A DNA stretch of 64,000 bases, taken from assembly GCF_023218075.1 (NCBI RefSeq), contig NZ_JALPTB010000029.1, positions 1 to 64,000 on the forward strand. The letters are read 5' to 3'. The notes below the pieces were generated by a model. The model had not been told where the DNA came from and ran no database searches. It worked only from the letters and a program-made list of their open reading frames with translations. Both the position numbers and the translations under genes were made by a program. Positions 38,473-50,802 of the stretch are shown here, in pieces (within the stretch, counting starts at the first letter, position 1; every line of letters begins with the position of its first letter). The DNA is from Rhodococcus sp. HM1. GTDB taxonomy: Bacteria > Actinomycetota > Actinomycetes > Mycobacteriales > Mycobacteriaceae.

Positions 38473-40161
38473 TCATCCGAAGACGTAGGTGCCCGGTGCG
38501 TCGCACAGCGCCGGATGTGCAGTGCTGCCCATCGACGGCGGTGCGACCAGCGCGCCGGCCCGCGAACCGGACCATGCCGCCCAGTCCTCCCACCACGACG
38601 TCGTGCTCCGGGTGGCTCGCTCCTTCCAGTCCTGCGCCGAATTCGGCAGAGCGGCAGGGGTTTCCGCGTCGGGTGCGCCGACCGCCTCGAACCAGCACTT
38701 CGGCCCCGGCGGATTCACCGCTCCCGCAATGTGACCGCCGTTGGACAGCACGAACCGGACGGAGCCGCCGAGCAGCCGCACCGACTCGTACGACGACGTC
38801 CACGGCACGATGTGGTCGTTGATCGCACCGACGATGTACGTGTCGCACCGGATGTCGCCCAGATCCAGTGTCTTGCCGGCGAGTTCGTACACGCCTTCGG
38901 CGAGTTCGTTGCGTCCGTAGAGGGTTCGCAGGTAGTGCGAGTGCATGGCCGCGGGCATGCGGGTGCTGTCCTCGTTCCAGGCGAGGATGTCGAAGGCCGT
39001 CGGCTTCTCACCCTTCATCCACCGCGATACCCAGTACGAGAAGATCAGATCCTTGGCCCGGATCATGTCGAAGCTGCCGGACATCTCGTGGCCGGACAGG
39101 AAGCCCTGGGCGCGCATCCGGAACTCGACGTTGTCGAGGGTGGCCGGATCGGTCAGCAATCCGAGCTCGCCGACGTCGCGGTAGTCGAGCAGGGTGTTGA
39201 GCATGGTCAGCGCGCAGATGCGGCGGTCGCCCTCGGCCGCCAGCCGGGCGGCGGCCATCGCGGCCATCGCGCCACCGAGGCAGATGGAGAGCACCTCGAT
39301 GCGGGACGATCCCGTGATCTCCTCGACCACGTCCAGCGCCGACGCGATGCCCTGGGCGTAGTAGTCGCTCATGGTCACGTCGTGCATGGACTCGTCGGGA
39401 TTGCGGTACGAGATCATGAACACGGTGCGGTTGTGGCGGATGGCCCACTCGACCAGGCTGCGCTCGGGCGCGAGATCGAGGATGTAGTACTTGTTGATCC
39501 ACGGCGGCGCCGCCAGGATCGGGATCTCGTGCACCTGCTCGGTCTGCGGCGCGTACTGGATCAGCTCGATCAGATCGTTGCGGTAGACGACCTTGCCGGG
39601 CGTCGCCGCGAGATTCTCGCCGACCTTGAAGGCGTCGACGTCGACCTTCAGCGGCCGGCCGCCCCGGTTGGTCAGGTCGTCGAGGGCGTACCGGGCGCCG
39701 CGCAGCAGGCTCGCGCCGCCGGTCTCGAGCGCGCGGGTCAGCACCGCGGGGTTGAACAGGAAGTTCGACGGTGCGAGGACGTCGAACATCAGGTTCGCGA
39801 ACTGACGGGCCTTGCCGTCCTGCAGCGGGTCACCGGCGCCGGCTTCGGTGAGCTCGAGCGCGTACTCGCGGGTGGCCAGGTAGCTCTGCAGCAGCGAGAA
39901 GTAGGCGGGGTTCTCTTTCCACGCGGCGTTGCTGAACCGCCCGTCCCGGGGATCGACGGGCAGCGGCGGCTGCGGGTCGGCCTCGTTGAACACGCGGGTG
40001 GCGGCGGCGGGGATCTTGGCCAGGCGCGTGGTGTATCCGGTGGTCGCCGAGGCGACCTTCTGCGGATTGCGGACGGCGCGTCCGGCCACGGACGCGACGG
40101 CGGGTGCCCAGCCGATCGGATCGAGGCTGGACTTCAACTTCTTGTGCACATGGTCGAGCAC
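38473..40161 (-). CDS. phaC: PHA/PHB synthase family protein (second copy)
   Basis: A 562-residue polyester synthase. The nucleophile box is SICLGG with Cys near residue 300; the catalytic Asp/His lie in the C-terminal third (INDHIVPW, NGGHIAGAVNPPG). The N-terminal region holds DPRDGRFSNAAWKENPAYF. It differs from the copy at 24847-26529 in box sequence and N-terminus, so substrate range may differ. Followed by the phasin and preceded by an XRE regulator on the same strand. Confidence 0.9.
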   Translation of the reverse strand: MLDHVHKKLKSSLDPIGWAPAVASVAGRAVRNPQKVASATTGYTTRLAKIPAAATRVFNEADPQPPLPVDPRDGRFSNAAWKENPAYFSLLQSYLATREYALELTEAGAGDPLQDGKARQFANLMFDVLAPSNFLFNPAVLTRALETGGASLLRGARYALDDLTNRGGRPLKVDVDAFKVGENLAATPGKVVYRNDLIELIQYAPQTEQVHEIPILAAPPWINKYYILDLAPERSLVEWAIRHNRTVFMISYRNPDESMHDVTMSDYYAQGIASALDVVEEITGSSRIEVLSICLGGAMAAMAAARLAAEGDRRICALTMLNTLLDYRDVGELGLLTDPATLDNVEFRMRAQGFLSGHEMSGSFDMIRAKDLIFSYWVSRWMKGEKPTAFDILAWNEDSTRMPAAMHSHYLRTLYGRNELAEGVYELAGKTLDLGDIRCDTYIVGAINDHIVPWTSSYESVRLLGGSVRFVLSNGGHIAGAVNPPGPKCWFEAVGAPDAETPAALPNSAQDWKERATRSTTSWWEDWAAWSGSRAGALVAPPSMGSTAHPALCDAPGTYVFG

Positions 40162-40335
40162 GGGCTCACCTCAGGTCATGGTTGGGGGATGCCCGAGGGT
40201 GACACGGACCGCAGAGGCGCGCACCTTACTTCGAGGTACATGGTCACTGCAGGTAGTGACGCGGCGCACGGGCACTCGCCCGACCTGCGAGGTGCTGTGA
40301 CGCACTCGTAGAACTTGTTTCAGATGTGAATCACG

Positions 40336-40731
40336 TCACGCTGTCGGGGATTCGTCCGACTCGTCCCGAATGCCCCGTCTCCGTTTGGCGACGGTCACCT
40401 CCCGGAACGCCTCGTACATCTCCTCCAGCGACCGGCGCTGCGGGTTGGTCAGATCCGGATCCTCCCGGATCGCTTGCAGCACTGCGGATTCCTTGGCCGC
40501 GGCGGGGGAGGCGACCTGGGCCGTCAGGGTGTCCGCCGACAGGTGCAGCTGCTCGGCGATGGCATTGAGCACCCGATCGCTCGGCGCCCGCAGATTCCGC
40601 TCGATCTGCGACAGATACGGGTTCGAGATTCCCACCATCGCGGCCAGCTGCCGCATCGGCAGTGCGGCGAGCTCGCGCTGGCGGCGAATCAGCTCACCCA
40701 GGGTGGCAGGGTGCGATGCGTCGTCGTCCAT
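40336..40731 (-). CDS. XRE-family HTH regulator
   Basis: A 131-residue protein with an N-terminal Cro/CI-type helix-turn-helix (LGELIRRQRELAALPMRQLA, AMVGISNPYLSQIERNLRAPSD) and a C-terminal Lys/Arg/Glu-rich helix. It lies 174 bp upstream of phaC on the same strand, so control of the PHA genes is likely. Start ATG 40731; an ATG at 40743 is also in frame. Confidence 0.8.
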   Translation of the reverse strand: MDDDASHPATLGELIRRQRELAALPMRQLAAMVGISNPYLSQIERNLRAPSDRVLNAIAEQLHLSADTLTAQVASPAAAKESAVLQAIREDPDLTNPQRRSLEEMYEAFREVTVAKRRRGIRDESDESPTA

Positions 40732-40873
40732 GCCGCCCAGCATAGGACCGCCGCAGCCCGGAATCGGTGCCGCCGGGGCAGGGACGCCGCGCCGCCGGGC
40801 GACCGGCCGACAACTCGTTTGCGTGTATCGCGGATAATGGAACAGATCCCTGTTCTACGAGAGAGGACACCTC

Positions 40874-43952
<3,079 letters not shown>

Positions 43953-43955
43953 CCG

Positions 43956-44111
43956 ATGGATGTCCTGTTGACCTACGGCTGCTTCCTGGTCGCAGGGCTG
44001 GCCGCCGGGGGAACGTGGTCGGCATGGAAAGCCGGCAACCAGCTGTTCGCCGGGGTGCTGCTGGCCCTGACGTTGCTCGCCGCGATCGCCGGGATCCTGA
44101 GGTTGCTGTGA
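43956..44111 (+). CDS. Small two-helix membrane protein in the his operon
   Basis: A 51-residue protein. Two hydrophobic segments (about 4-17, [15 protein letters not shown], and 32-50, [19 protein letters not shown]) are joined by a short WSAWKAGNQ loop. It starts 3 bp after the hisB stop and its own stop overlaps the GTG of the MFS gene (GTGA), so it is embedded in the operon. Not recognised as a named family; it may work with the following transporter. Confidence 0.65.
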   Translation: MDVLLTYGCFLVAGLAAGGTWSAWKAGNQLFAGVLLALTLLAAIAGILRLL

Positions 44112-45277
44112 CGGCTGCGCCGGGCCTGCTCGGCATCCGTGGCCTTCTCGCGTCCTGGGCTCTCGCGGCCGCCGCGTTCGGCGGATTCTCGTTGCTGTTG
44201 CCCGTCGTCCCGTGGGCGATCGCGCAGGCGGGAGGCAGCGACACGCTCGCCGGATCGGTGACGACGGTGTTCATGGCGACCACGGTGCTCACCCAGCTGG
44301 CCATGCCGAAGCTGATGCGCGCCCGGGGACATCGGCAACTGCTGATCGCCGGGTGCCTGCTGCTCGGTCTGCCGTCGCTGGGGCTGCTCGCCTCGACCGC
44401 GCCGCCGGTGGTGCTGGGCATCTCGGCGGTGCGCGGCATCGGCTTCGGCATGATCACCGTGGCCGCGGCCGCGCTGGTCGCGGAACTGACCCCGGCCCGG
44501 CAGTTGGGCCGCGCCACCGGCGCCCTCGGCATCGCGATCGCCGCGTCGCAGATGATCGGTCTGCCGCTGGGCCTGTTCCTGGCCGAAAGGTTCTCGACCG
44601 CACCGGTGTTCGTGCTCGGTGCGCTCGTGCCCACACTCGGGCTCGTGGCCGCCGCACGGTTGCCGCGGGTCCGACCCGCCGCCGGCGCCACGCACGGCCG
44701 GCCTCCGCTGCTCGCACTGTTGCTGCCGACCGTGGCGATCGGTGCCGGCGCCATCGCCTACGGCGGCCTGACGTCGCTGCTGCAGATCGCGGCGGTGGGC
44801 CTGCCGGTGCCGATCGCCCTCGCCACGCTGAGCGCGTCCACGCTCGTCGGGCGGTTCGGCGCGGGATCGCTGGCCGACCGGATCGGTGCGGGCCGGTTGC
44901 TGCCGATCGGCTTGGCGCTCGCCGCGATCGCGATGGTGCCGTTCGCGCTCGTCGCCGACGACCGCGCCGGCGCGCCTGCGCTGATCGGCGCGGCGGCATG
45001 CTTCGGTCTCGGCTTCGGCATCGTGCAGAACGAGGCGCTGCTCGTCGCGTTCCGTCGCGCCGGCCCAAGCCACATCGGATCCGCGAGTGCCGCCTGGAAC
45101 ATCGGCTTCGACGCCGGTGCTGGCATCGGCGCGTTTCTGCTCGGCGCACTCGCGACCGCCGCGGGGTACCCGGCGGCCTTCGCGATCGCCGCGGTGCTCG
45201 TTCCGGTCCTTCCCCTCCTGGCCCGCCTTGCCGGGCCGTCCGACCCGAAACCACGACCCATAGAATCGAACCCATGA
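44108..45277 (+). CDS. MFS transporter inside the his operon
   Basis: A 389-residue major facilitator with about 12 hydrophobic segments. Motif A-like loop [14 protein letters not shown] occurs in the second half and a weaker copy in the first. Sugar/drug transporter subclass cannot be told. The GTG start overlaps the small membrane ORF and the stop overlaps hisH (ATGA); this tight coupling suggests export or import of an intermediate or of histidine, which is inference. Confidence 0.85.
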   Translation: MTAAPGLLGIRGLLASWALAAAAFGGFSLLLPVVPWAIAQAGGSDTLAGSVTTVFMATTVLTQLAMPKLMRARGHRQLLIAGCLLLGLPSLGLLASTAPPVVLGISAVRGIGFGMITVAAAALVAELTPARQLGRATGALGIAIAASQMIGLPLGLFLAERFSTAPVFVLGALVPTLGLVAAARLPRVRPAAGATHGRPPLLALLLPTVAIGAGAIAYGGLTSLLQIAAVGLPVPIALATLSASTLVGRFGAGSLADRIGAGRLLPIGLALAAIAMVPFALVADDRAGAPALIGAAACFGLGFGIVQNEALLVAFRRAGPSHIGSASAAWNIGFDAGAGIGAFLLGALATAAGYPAAFAIAAVLVPVLPLLARLAGPSDPKPRPIESNP

Positions 45278-45909
45278 GCGCAAAGAACGTCGCCCTTCTC
45301 GACTACGGTTCCGGCAACCTGCATTCGGCTGCCCGGGCACTGGCCCGCACCGGAGCGAACGTCGAAGTCACCGCGGACCCGAAGGTCGCGCTCAACGCGG
45401 ACGGCCTCGTCGTCCCTGGCGTCGGCGCGTTCGACGCGTGCATGAAGGGCCTGCGGGCCGTCGGGGGCGAGAAGCTCATCGGAACCCGCCTGGCCGGAGG
45501 CCGGCCGGTCCTCGGCATCTGCGTGGGCATGCAGGTCCTGTTCGAGAAGGGTGTCGAGCACGGCGTCGAGACCGAGGGCTGCGGCGAATGGCCGGGAACG
45601 GTCGCCCGCCTCGACGCCCCGGTGCTGCCGCACATGGGCTGGAACACCGTCGAAGCCCCCGCCGACTCGGTGCTGTTCGCCGGCCTCGACGCCGACACCC
45701 GATTCTACTTCGTGCACTCCTACGCCGCGCAGGTGTGGGAACTGCCCGAACCCGAACGCATCGCCCCGCCGAAGCTCACGTGGGCCGAGCACGGCGTCAG
45801 GTTCCTCGCCGCCGTGGAGAACGGCCCGCTGTCGGCGACGCAGTTCCACCCGGAGAAGTCCGGAGACGCCGGCGCGGCATTGCTGCGCAACTGGGTCGGC
45901 AGCCTGTGA
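45274..45909 (+). CDS. hisH: Imidazole glycerol phosphate synthase, glutaminase subunit
   Basis: A 211-residue class I glutamine amidotransferase. [16 protein letters not shown] at the start, the nucleophile Cys in [13 protein letters not shown], and His/Glu of the triad in [10 protein letters not shown]. It supplies ammonia to HisF (54141-54914), from which it is separated here by about 8 kb. Confidence 0.95.
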   Translation: MSAKNVALLDYGSGNLHSAARALARTGANVEVTADPKVALNADGLVVPGVGAFDACMKGLRAVGGEKLIGTRLAGGRPVLGICVGMQVLFEKGVEHGVETEGCGEWPGTVARLDAPVLPHMGWNTVEAPADSVLFAGLDADTRFYFVHSYAAQVWELPEPERIAPPKLTWAEHGVRFLAAVENGPLSATQFHPEKSGDAGAALLRNWVGSL

Positions 45910-46157
45910 CCGGCGCCGGCGGCCGAGGCGACGATCCACGCAAGGATCTGCCGCTGGGGAAGCTGGCGCTCGCGGTCGTCGGTTCGGCAACCGCGGTGCT
46001 CGCGCTCGTCACCGTGCTGATGATCGTGCTGCAGCCGGGTCCGGTCGTCGGGCTGATCATCGTCCTCGTCGGCATCGCCGGCGCCATCGCCGCGATGGGT
46101 GTCGTTTCGACGCGGATGACGCGCCGGGCCTACGGGCGCGGGGACGATCGCAGCTAG
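45906..46157 (+). CDS. Small two-helix membrane protein downstream of hisH
   Basis: An 83-residue protein with a charged N-terminus ([14 protein letters not shown]), two hydrophobic segments (about 22-43 and 48-68) and a basic tail. The GTG start overlaps the hisH stop (GTGA). Similar small membrane ORFs follow hisH in related actinobacteria; no function is known to me. Confidence 0.7.
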   Translation: MTGAGGRGDDPRKDLPLGKLALAVVGSATAVLALVTVLMIVLQPGPVVGLIIVLVGIAGAIAAMGVVSTRMTRRAYGRGDDRS

Positions 46158-46179
46158 CCGGACCACGCCGCGGGGTGGT

Positions 46180-48294
46180 TCACGGACGCGACAGGCGGGC
46201 CGGATCCAGATCGAGGCGACGCAGCAACTGGGCGTTGAGCGCGACCACGATGGTGGACACCGACATGAGGATCGCGGCCACCGCGGGGGAGATCGCCACC
46301 CCGGCGAAGGCCAGCACGCCGGCGGCGAGCGGCACCGCGACGATGTTGTAGCCGGTGGCCCACACCAGGTTCTGCCACATCTTCCGATAGCCGGCACGCG
46401 ACAGTTCGATGATCGACAGCACCGCCCGCGGATCGTCCGCAGCCAGCACGACCCCCGCGGATTCGATCGCGACGTCGGTGCCCGCGCCGATCGCGACACC
46501 GACGTCCGCGCGAGCGAGGGCGGGTGCGTCGTTGACGCCGTCGCCGACCATCGCGACCCGGTGGCCGCGCTGCTGCAGTTCGGTGACCTTCGCGTCCTTG
46601 TGCTCCGGTAGCACCTCGGCGAACACCTCGTCGATGTCCAGGTCGGCGGCGACGGCATCGGCGACCTGCTGTGCATCGCCGGTGATCATCGCGACCCGCA
46701 CCCCGCGGGCGTGCAGGGCCTCGATCGCCCGGCGTGACTCGTCGCGCACCGCGTCCTCAAGCGTGACCGCGCCGAGCACCTGCGCGCCGCGCGCGACGTG
46801 CAGCACCGAGGCGCCGCGCTGCACCCATCCGCCGGTGACGGCGGCAACCTCGTCGGGCACCGAGAGCTGCAGGTCGCGCAGCATCGCCGGTCCACCGACC
46901 GTCGCCTCCACACCGTCGACGACGGCGCTCACTCCGCGGCCGGGCAGCGACCGGAAGTCGGTGGCGGTGACCCGCGCGTCGTGGGGCACACGGTCCTCCG
47001 CCGCCGCGACGACGGCCCGCGCGACCGGGTGTTCGCTGTCGGCCTCGACCGCGGCGGCCACGGCGAGCAGCTCCTCGTCCGTGACACCCGTGGCGGGCGC
47101 GATGCCGGTCACCTGATGGCGACCCTGGGTGAGGGTGCCGGTCTTGTCGAACAGCACCACATCGACGGTGCGCATGCGTTCGAGCGCCAGGCGGTCCTTC
47201 ACCAGAACCCCTGCCCGCGCGGCGCGTTCGGTGGAGATCGCGATCACGAGCGGGATCGCCAGACCCAGGGCATGGGGGCAGGCGATGACGAGCACGGTGA
47301 CGGTGCGCACCACCGCCTCGTCGAGGTTGCCGAGCAGCGTCCACACCGCGAAGGTGAGCGCGCCGGTGACCGCGGCGAAGTAGAACAGGAACGCCGCGGC
47401 CTTGTCGGCCAGGGCCTGCGCGCGGGACGACGAGGCCTGTGCGTCGGCGACCATCCGCTGGATACCCGCCAGAGCGGTGTCCTCGCCGACTGCGGTGACA
47501 CGTACCCGCAGGGAGCTGTCGGTGGCGACGGTGCCGGCGACGACGGTGTCGCCGACCTGCCGGACGACGGGTTTGGATTCGCCGCTGATCATCGATTCGT
47601 CGACCTCGGCGCGGCCGTCGGCGATGTTGCCGTCCGCCGGCACTCGCGCTCCGGCCCGCACGAGAACCAGGTCGCCGACCGTCAATTCGTCCAGCGGCAC
47701 CTCGCGGGTGCCATCGTCGGTGATCTTCTCGGCGGTGTCCGGCAGCATCGCGGCGAGCGCCTCGAGTGCGCCGGACGCCGAACCCAGCGCGCGCATCTCG
47801 AGCCAGTGGCCGAGCAGCATGATGACGATCAGCAGCGCCAGCTCCCACCAGAAGTCGAGGTCGAAGCCGCCCAGGCCGAGCGTGGTGACCCACGAGGCGA
47901 CGAACGCGACGCTGATCGCCATCCCGATCAGCAGCATCATCCCCGGCCGCCGGGACCGCAGCTCGGCCCAGCCGCCGGTGAGGAACGGCATGCCGCCGTA
48001 GACGAAGATCACCGTGCCCAGCACGGGCGGAATCCACGCGACCCAGGGGGCGTGCGGGAGGGTGTAGCCGAACAGTTCGGCGACCATGTGGCTGAACGCG
48101 ACGACCGGCACCGACAACACGAGGCTGATCCGGAATCGTCGCCGGAACATCTCCCCGTGGGCTCCGTGTCCCGTGTGCCGATCGTGACCGCCGTGTGCGG
48201 CGTCGGCGGTGTGCGCGTCGTGACCGGCATGTGGATCCGGGCGCAGTGTCGTCTTCGTGGCGCCGGGTTCGATCTCGGGCTGGTGGTTGTGCAT
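46180..48294 (-). CDS. Copper-translocating P-type ATPase, CopB/CPH type
   Basis: A 704-residue P1B ATPase. The N-terminal 45 residues are His-rich ([20 protein letters not shown]) instead of a Cys-x-x-Cys metal domain. The membrane metal site is CPH ([16 protein letters not shown]) as in CopB-type P1B-3 pumps. The phosphorylation site [15 protein letters not shown] actuator motif and [12 protein letters not shown] hinge are intact. It probably exports copper. GGAGAGGTG precedes ATG 48294. It is oriented against the his genes and sits behind a CsoR-like palindrome. Confidence 0.9.
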   Translation of the reverse strand: MHNHQPEIEPGATKTTLRPDPHAGHDAHTADAAHGGHDRHTGHGAHGEMFRRRFRISLVLSVPVVAFSHMVAELFGYTLPHAPWVAWIPPVLGTVIFVYGGMPFLTGGWAELRSRRPGMMLLIGMAISVAFVASWVTTLGLGGFDLDFWWELALLIVIMLLGHWLEMRALGSASGALEALAAMLPDTAEKITDDGTREVPLDELTVGDLVLVRAGARVPADGNIADGRAEVDESMISGESKPVVRQVGDTVVAGTVATDSSLRVRVTAVGEDTALAGIQRMVADAQASSSRAQALADKAAAFLFYFAAVTGALTFAVWTLLGNLDEAVVRTVTVLVIACPHALGLAIPLVIAISTERAARAGVLVKDRLALERMRTVDVVLFDKTGTLTQGRHQVTGIAPATGVTDEELLAVAAAVEADSEHPVARAVVAAAEDRVPHDARVTATDFRSLPGRGVSAVVDGVEATVGGPAMLRDLQLSVPDEVAAVTGGWVQRGASVLHVARGAQVLGAVTLEDAVRDESRRAIEALHARGVRVAMITGDAQQVADAVAADLDIDEVFAEVLPEHKDAKVTELQQRGHRVAMVGDGVNDAPALARADVGVAIGAGTDVAIESAGVVLAADDPRAVLSIIELSRAGYRKMWQNLVWATGYNIVAVPLAAGVLAFAGVAISPAVAAILMSVSTIVVALNAQLLRRLDLDPARLSRP

Positions 48295-48372
48295 GGGCAC
48301 CTCTCCGGGCTGGACGAAGGTGGACCTCTTGCTGGTCTTGTACCCGCATGGGGGTTTGCCACAACCGACGGT

Positions 48373-48389
48373 ATACCCCCAGGGGGTAT
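48373..48389. promoter_or_regulatory. CsoR-like operator upstream of the copper ATPase
   Basis: ATACCCCC (48373-48380) and GGGGGTAT (48382-48389) form a perfect 8-bp inverted repeat around a single A. This G/C-tract-flanked TATACCCC type is characteristic of CsoR/RicR copper repressor sites. It is 79 bp upstream of the ATPase start. No csoR gene is in the window. Confidence 0.65.
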
Positions 48390-48447
48390 GTGGCAAGGGT
48401 GATGATCGACGGCTCCCACGACCCCGCCCGACACCCGCCGACCCAGC

Positions 48448-48483
48448 AGACAGCCGCGCGCGGCATGCAGCGCGCCGCTGTCT
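48448..48483. repeat. 36-bp hairpin repeat, copy 1
   Basis: The unit opens AGACAGC and closes GCTGTCT. The arms pair perfectly over 7 bp, then GCGCGC pairs with GCGCGC around an 8-nt loop, with one C-C mismatch between. The reverse complement of 52471-52506 matches at 32 of 36 positions. It lies about 100 bp upstream of the oxygenase gene. Confidence 0.75.
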
Positions 48484-48586
48484 CCTCGGTCGGCGACTGC
48501 ATCGAGGCGCCCGCGCCGGCGTTTCAGTTGCATCGGTAACGAATCATTTACCTGACGGTGAGGAGCCGTCATCTTCGTCCCGTTCG

Positions 48587-49669
48587 ATGATCCCTGTGAC
48601 TGATTCGAACGTTTCGACCGTTTCCGGCGACCCCGTTCTCATCGACGGGTACATCCCGCAGATCGACCTGTCCCGGGCGTTGACCGGAGATTCGCAGGCG
48701 CGCGCGGCCGTCGGACGTGCCCTCGACAAGGCTTGCAGCACTTCGGGATTCTTCGTGATCGCCGGCCACGGCATCGACCGGGCGCTCATCGATCGGGTGC
48801 TGAGCGTGACCCGCGACTTCTTCCACGTGCCGCTCGAGGAGCGCCGGCACCTCGCCGCGCCGCCCGGTGACGTCACGCTGCGGGGGCTGCGCCTGTTCCA
48901 CGAGGGCCGGGCCAGCACCCCGGGCCGCGACGGGGCCAGCGCCGATGGTTTCGCGACCCGCCTGGACTCGCCGCCCGACCTGTGCGAGCTGTTCACCATG
49001 AACCGCGCCGGTGAACCCGGAGTGGCCGATCCCGCCGAACTCGCCGAGGGATACGAGGTGTGGTCGCGTCCCAACCGCTGGCCCGACCTGCCCGGTCTCG
49101 AGGACTTCCGGCCCAGCTGGCTCGCGTACTACGCCGAGCTCGAACACCTGGCCCTCGAGGTGATGCGGTTCTTCGCGCTCGGACTCGACCTCGACGAACA
49201 CTTCTTCGACGGCATGTTCGACAACCACCTGACCAACCTCTGTGCGAACTACTACCCGCCCATCACCACACCGCCGGCCGAGGGCCAGTACCGCAAGTTC
49301 CCGCACACCGATTCCGGCACGCTGACGATCCTGTACCAGGACGAGGAGGGCGGCCTGCAGGTCGTCGACCGGTCGACCGGGGAATGGGTCGACGTGCCGT
49401 TCGTCGAGAACTCCTTCGTCGTCAACATCGGTGACCTCATGGCGATCTGGACCAACGACCGCTGGGTCTCCACCCGCCACCGCATCCTCACCCCGCCGCA
49501 AGAGAAGTGGGAGCGCGAGCGCGTCTCGATGCCGTTCTTCCACACCCCGAACTGGTCCACGATCATCGAGTGCCTGCCGTCGTGCACCGACGCCGACACT
49601 CCGATCGCCCACGAGGCCGTGCATTCCGGCGAATACCTCGAATACAAGGTCGTCGGACTCACCGCCTGA
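48587..49669 (+). CDS. 2-oxoglutarate/Fe(II) oxygenase, isopenicillin N synthase family
   Basis: A 360-residue non-haem iron oxygenase. N-terminal DIOX_N region (DGYIPQIDLSRAL, SGFFVIAGHGID); iron ligands in KFPHTDSGTLTILY (HxD) and WVSTRHRILTP (distal His); RVSMPFF carries the Arg/Ser that bind the cosubstrate. The substrate is unknown. It is first in a three-gene cassette with a THI5/SsuA-like binding protein and a permease, 44 bp from the next gene, so its product or substrate may be what the transporter moves. Start uncertain: ATG 48587 or GTG 48596, neither with a strong ribosome binding site. Confidence 0.85.
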   Translation: MIPVTDSNVSTVSGDPVLIDGYIPQIDLSRALTGDSQARAAVGRALDKACSTSGFFVIAGHGIDRALIDRVLSVTRDFFHVPLEERRHLAAPPGDVTLRGLRLFHEGRASTPGRDGASADGFATRLDSPPDLCELFTMNRAGEPGVADPAELAEGYEVWSRPNRWPDLPGLEDFRPSWLAYYAELEHLALEVMRFFALGLDLDEHFFDGMFDNHLTNLCANYYPPITTPPAEGQYRKFPHTDSGTLTILYQDEEGGLQVVDRSTGEWVDVPFVENSFVVNIGDLMAIWTNDRWVSTRHRILTPPQEKWERERVSMPFFHTPNWSTIIECLPSCTDADTPIAHEAVHSGEYLEYKVVGLTA

Positions 49670-49713
49670 TCGGTGACGCAACCCGGCCGCACGCACTCCC
49701 CAGGAGAATCATT

Positions 49714-50802
49714 TTGACGACCATGCACCGACGTGCCTTCCTCGCCCGCTCGCTGGGCGGCCTCGTGCTGCTCGGCGGAGGATCCGCCCTGCTCGCCGCC
49801 TGTTCCGGCAGCGACGGCGAATCCACCGGAGGCTCCGACGGCCCGCGCTCGCTGACGTTCCGCCTGTCGTACACCCACGGCGTCTCGTTCGCCGGCACCT
49901 ACCTGGCGATCGCCGACGGGTTCTACGCCGCACAGGGTTTCGACACCGTGGAGCTCGTCGAGGGCGGACCCACCGCGACCCCGACACCTATCGACGTGGC
50001 GGTCGGCAAGGCGCTGATCGGGGTGGCGTCGTCCCCCGACCAGGTCGCGACCGCGCGCCTCAACGGCGGCGCCGGGGTCAAGATTGTCGGTGCGCTGTAC
50101 CAGAAGAATCCCTACTGCGTCACGTCCCTCGCCTCCTCGCCGATCCGGACCCCGCAGGACATGGTCGGCAAGACCATCGGTGTCCAGGCGGTCAACGAAA
50201 CCGTCTGGGCCGCATTCCTCGCCGGCGCCGGCGTCGACCCGGCCTCCGTCCGGACCGTTCCCGTCCAGTTCGATCCCACCCCGCTGACCGCGGGCGAGGT
50301 GGACGGCTGGTTCTCGTTCGTGACCAACGAACCGGTGACCCTCGCCGCGGCCGGGCATGCCGTCACGACGCTGCTGCTCGCCGACCACGGCTACCCCCTC
50401 GTCGCGCAGGTCTACGTCGCGGACGAGTCGTCGCTCGCGGGGGATCGGCGCGCGGACGTGCTCGCCTGCCTGACCGCCGAGATCGAGGGCTGGATCGCCG
50501 CGATCAAGGATCCCGACCGGGCAGCGACCATCGCGATCGAGCAGTACGCACCGGACCTGGGTCTCGACGCCGCCGTGCAGAGCGAGATCGCCCGCGTCCA
50601 GACCGGGCTCGTCGTCACCGACGACACCCGCCGGTCCGGGATCATGACGGTCACCGACGAACTCGTCGCGCAGAACATCGCCACCCTCGCCGACTCCGGC
50701 CTCGACATCACCGCCGAGGACCTGTTCGATCTGTCGCTGCTCGCCGAGATCTACGAGACGCGACCCGAACTGGCGACGGCGCTCGCCGACGTCGCCGGAT
50801 GA
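49714..50802 (+). CDS. ABC transporter substrate-binding lipoprotein, NMT1/THI5/SsuA-like
   Basis: A 362-residue periplasmic-type binding protein. MHRRAFLARSLGG is a Tat-like twin-arginine signal, ending in lipobox LLAAC. The mature part shows the NMT1/SsuA fold pattern: SYTHGVSFAGTYLAIADGFY, GVASSPDQVATARLNGG, KTIGVQAVNETVWAAFLAGA. Family members bind thiamine-pyrimidine precursors, sulfonates or nitrate. A TTG at 49714 is spaced 7 nt from AGGAG, better than ATG 49723. ATGA overlap with the permease. Confidence 0.85.
   Translation: MTTMHRRAFLARSLGGLVLLGGGSALLAACSGSDGESTGGSDGPRSLTFRLSYTHGVSFAGTYLAIADGFYAAQGFDTVELVEGGPTATPTPIDVAVGKALIGVASSPDQVATARLNGGAGVKIVGALYQKNPYCVTSLASSPIRTPQDMVGKTIGVQAVNETVWAAFLAGAGVDPASVRTVPVQFDPTPLTAGEVDGWFSFVTNEPVTLAAAGHAVTTLLLADHGYPLVAQVYVADESSLAGDRRADVLACLTAEIEGWIAAIKDPDRAATIAIEQYAPDLGLDAAVQSEIARVQTGLVVTDDTRRSGIMTVTDELVAQNIATLADSGLDITAEDLFDLSLLAEIYETRPELATALADVAG

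Noticed and set aside
46158-46179. Hairpin between the convergent small membrane gene and copper ATPase
   Set aside because: Stem of about five base pairs; too weak to call a terminator with confidence.
48464-48539. 24-codon ORF starting inside hairpin copy 1 as a leader peptide
   Set aside because: No ribosome binding site, and the second hairpin copy does not keep the same ORF in the same position; the match is better explained by the repeat itself.
48535-48552. GGTAA-N8-TTACC upstream of the oxygenase gene
   Set aside because: Five-base arms only; not clearly an operator.
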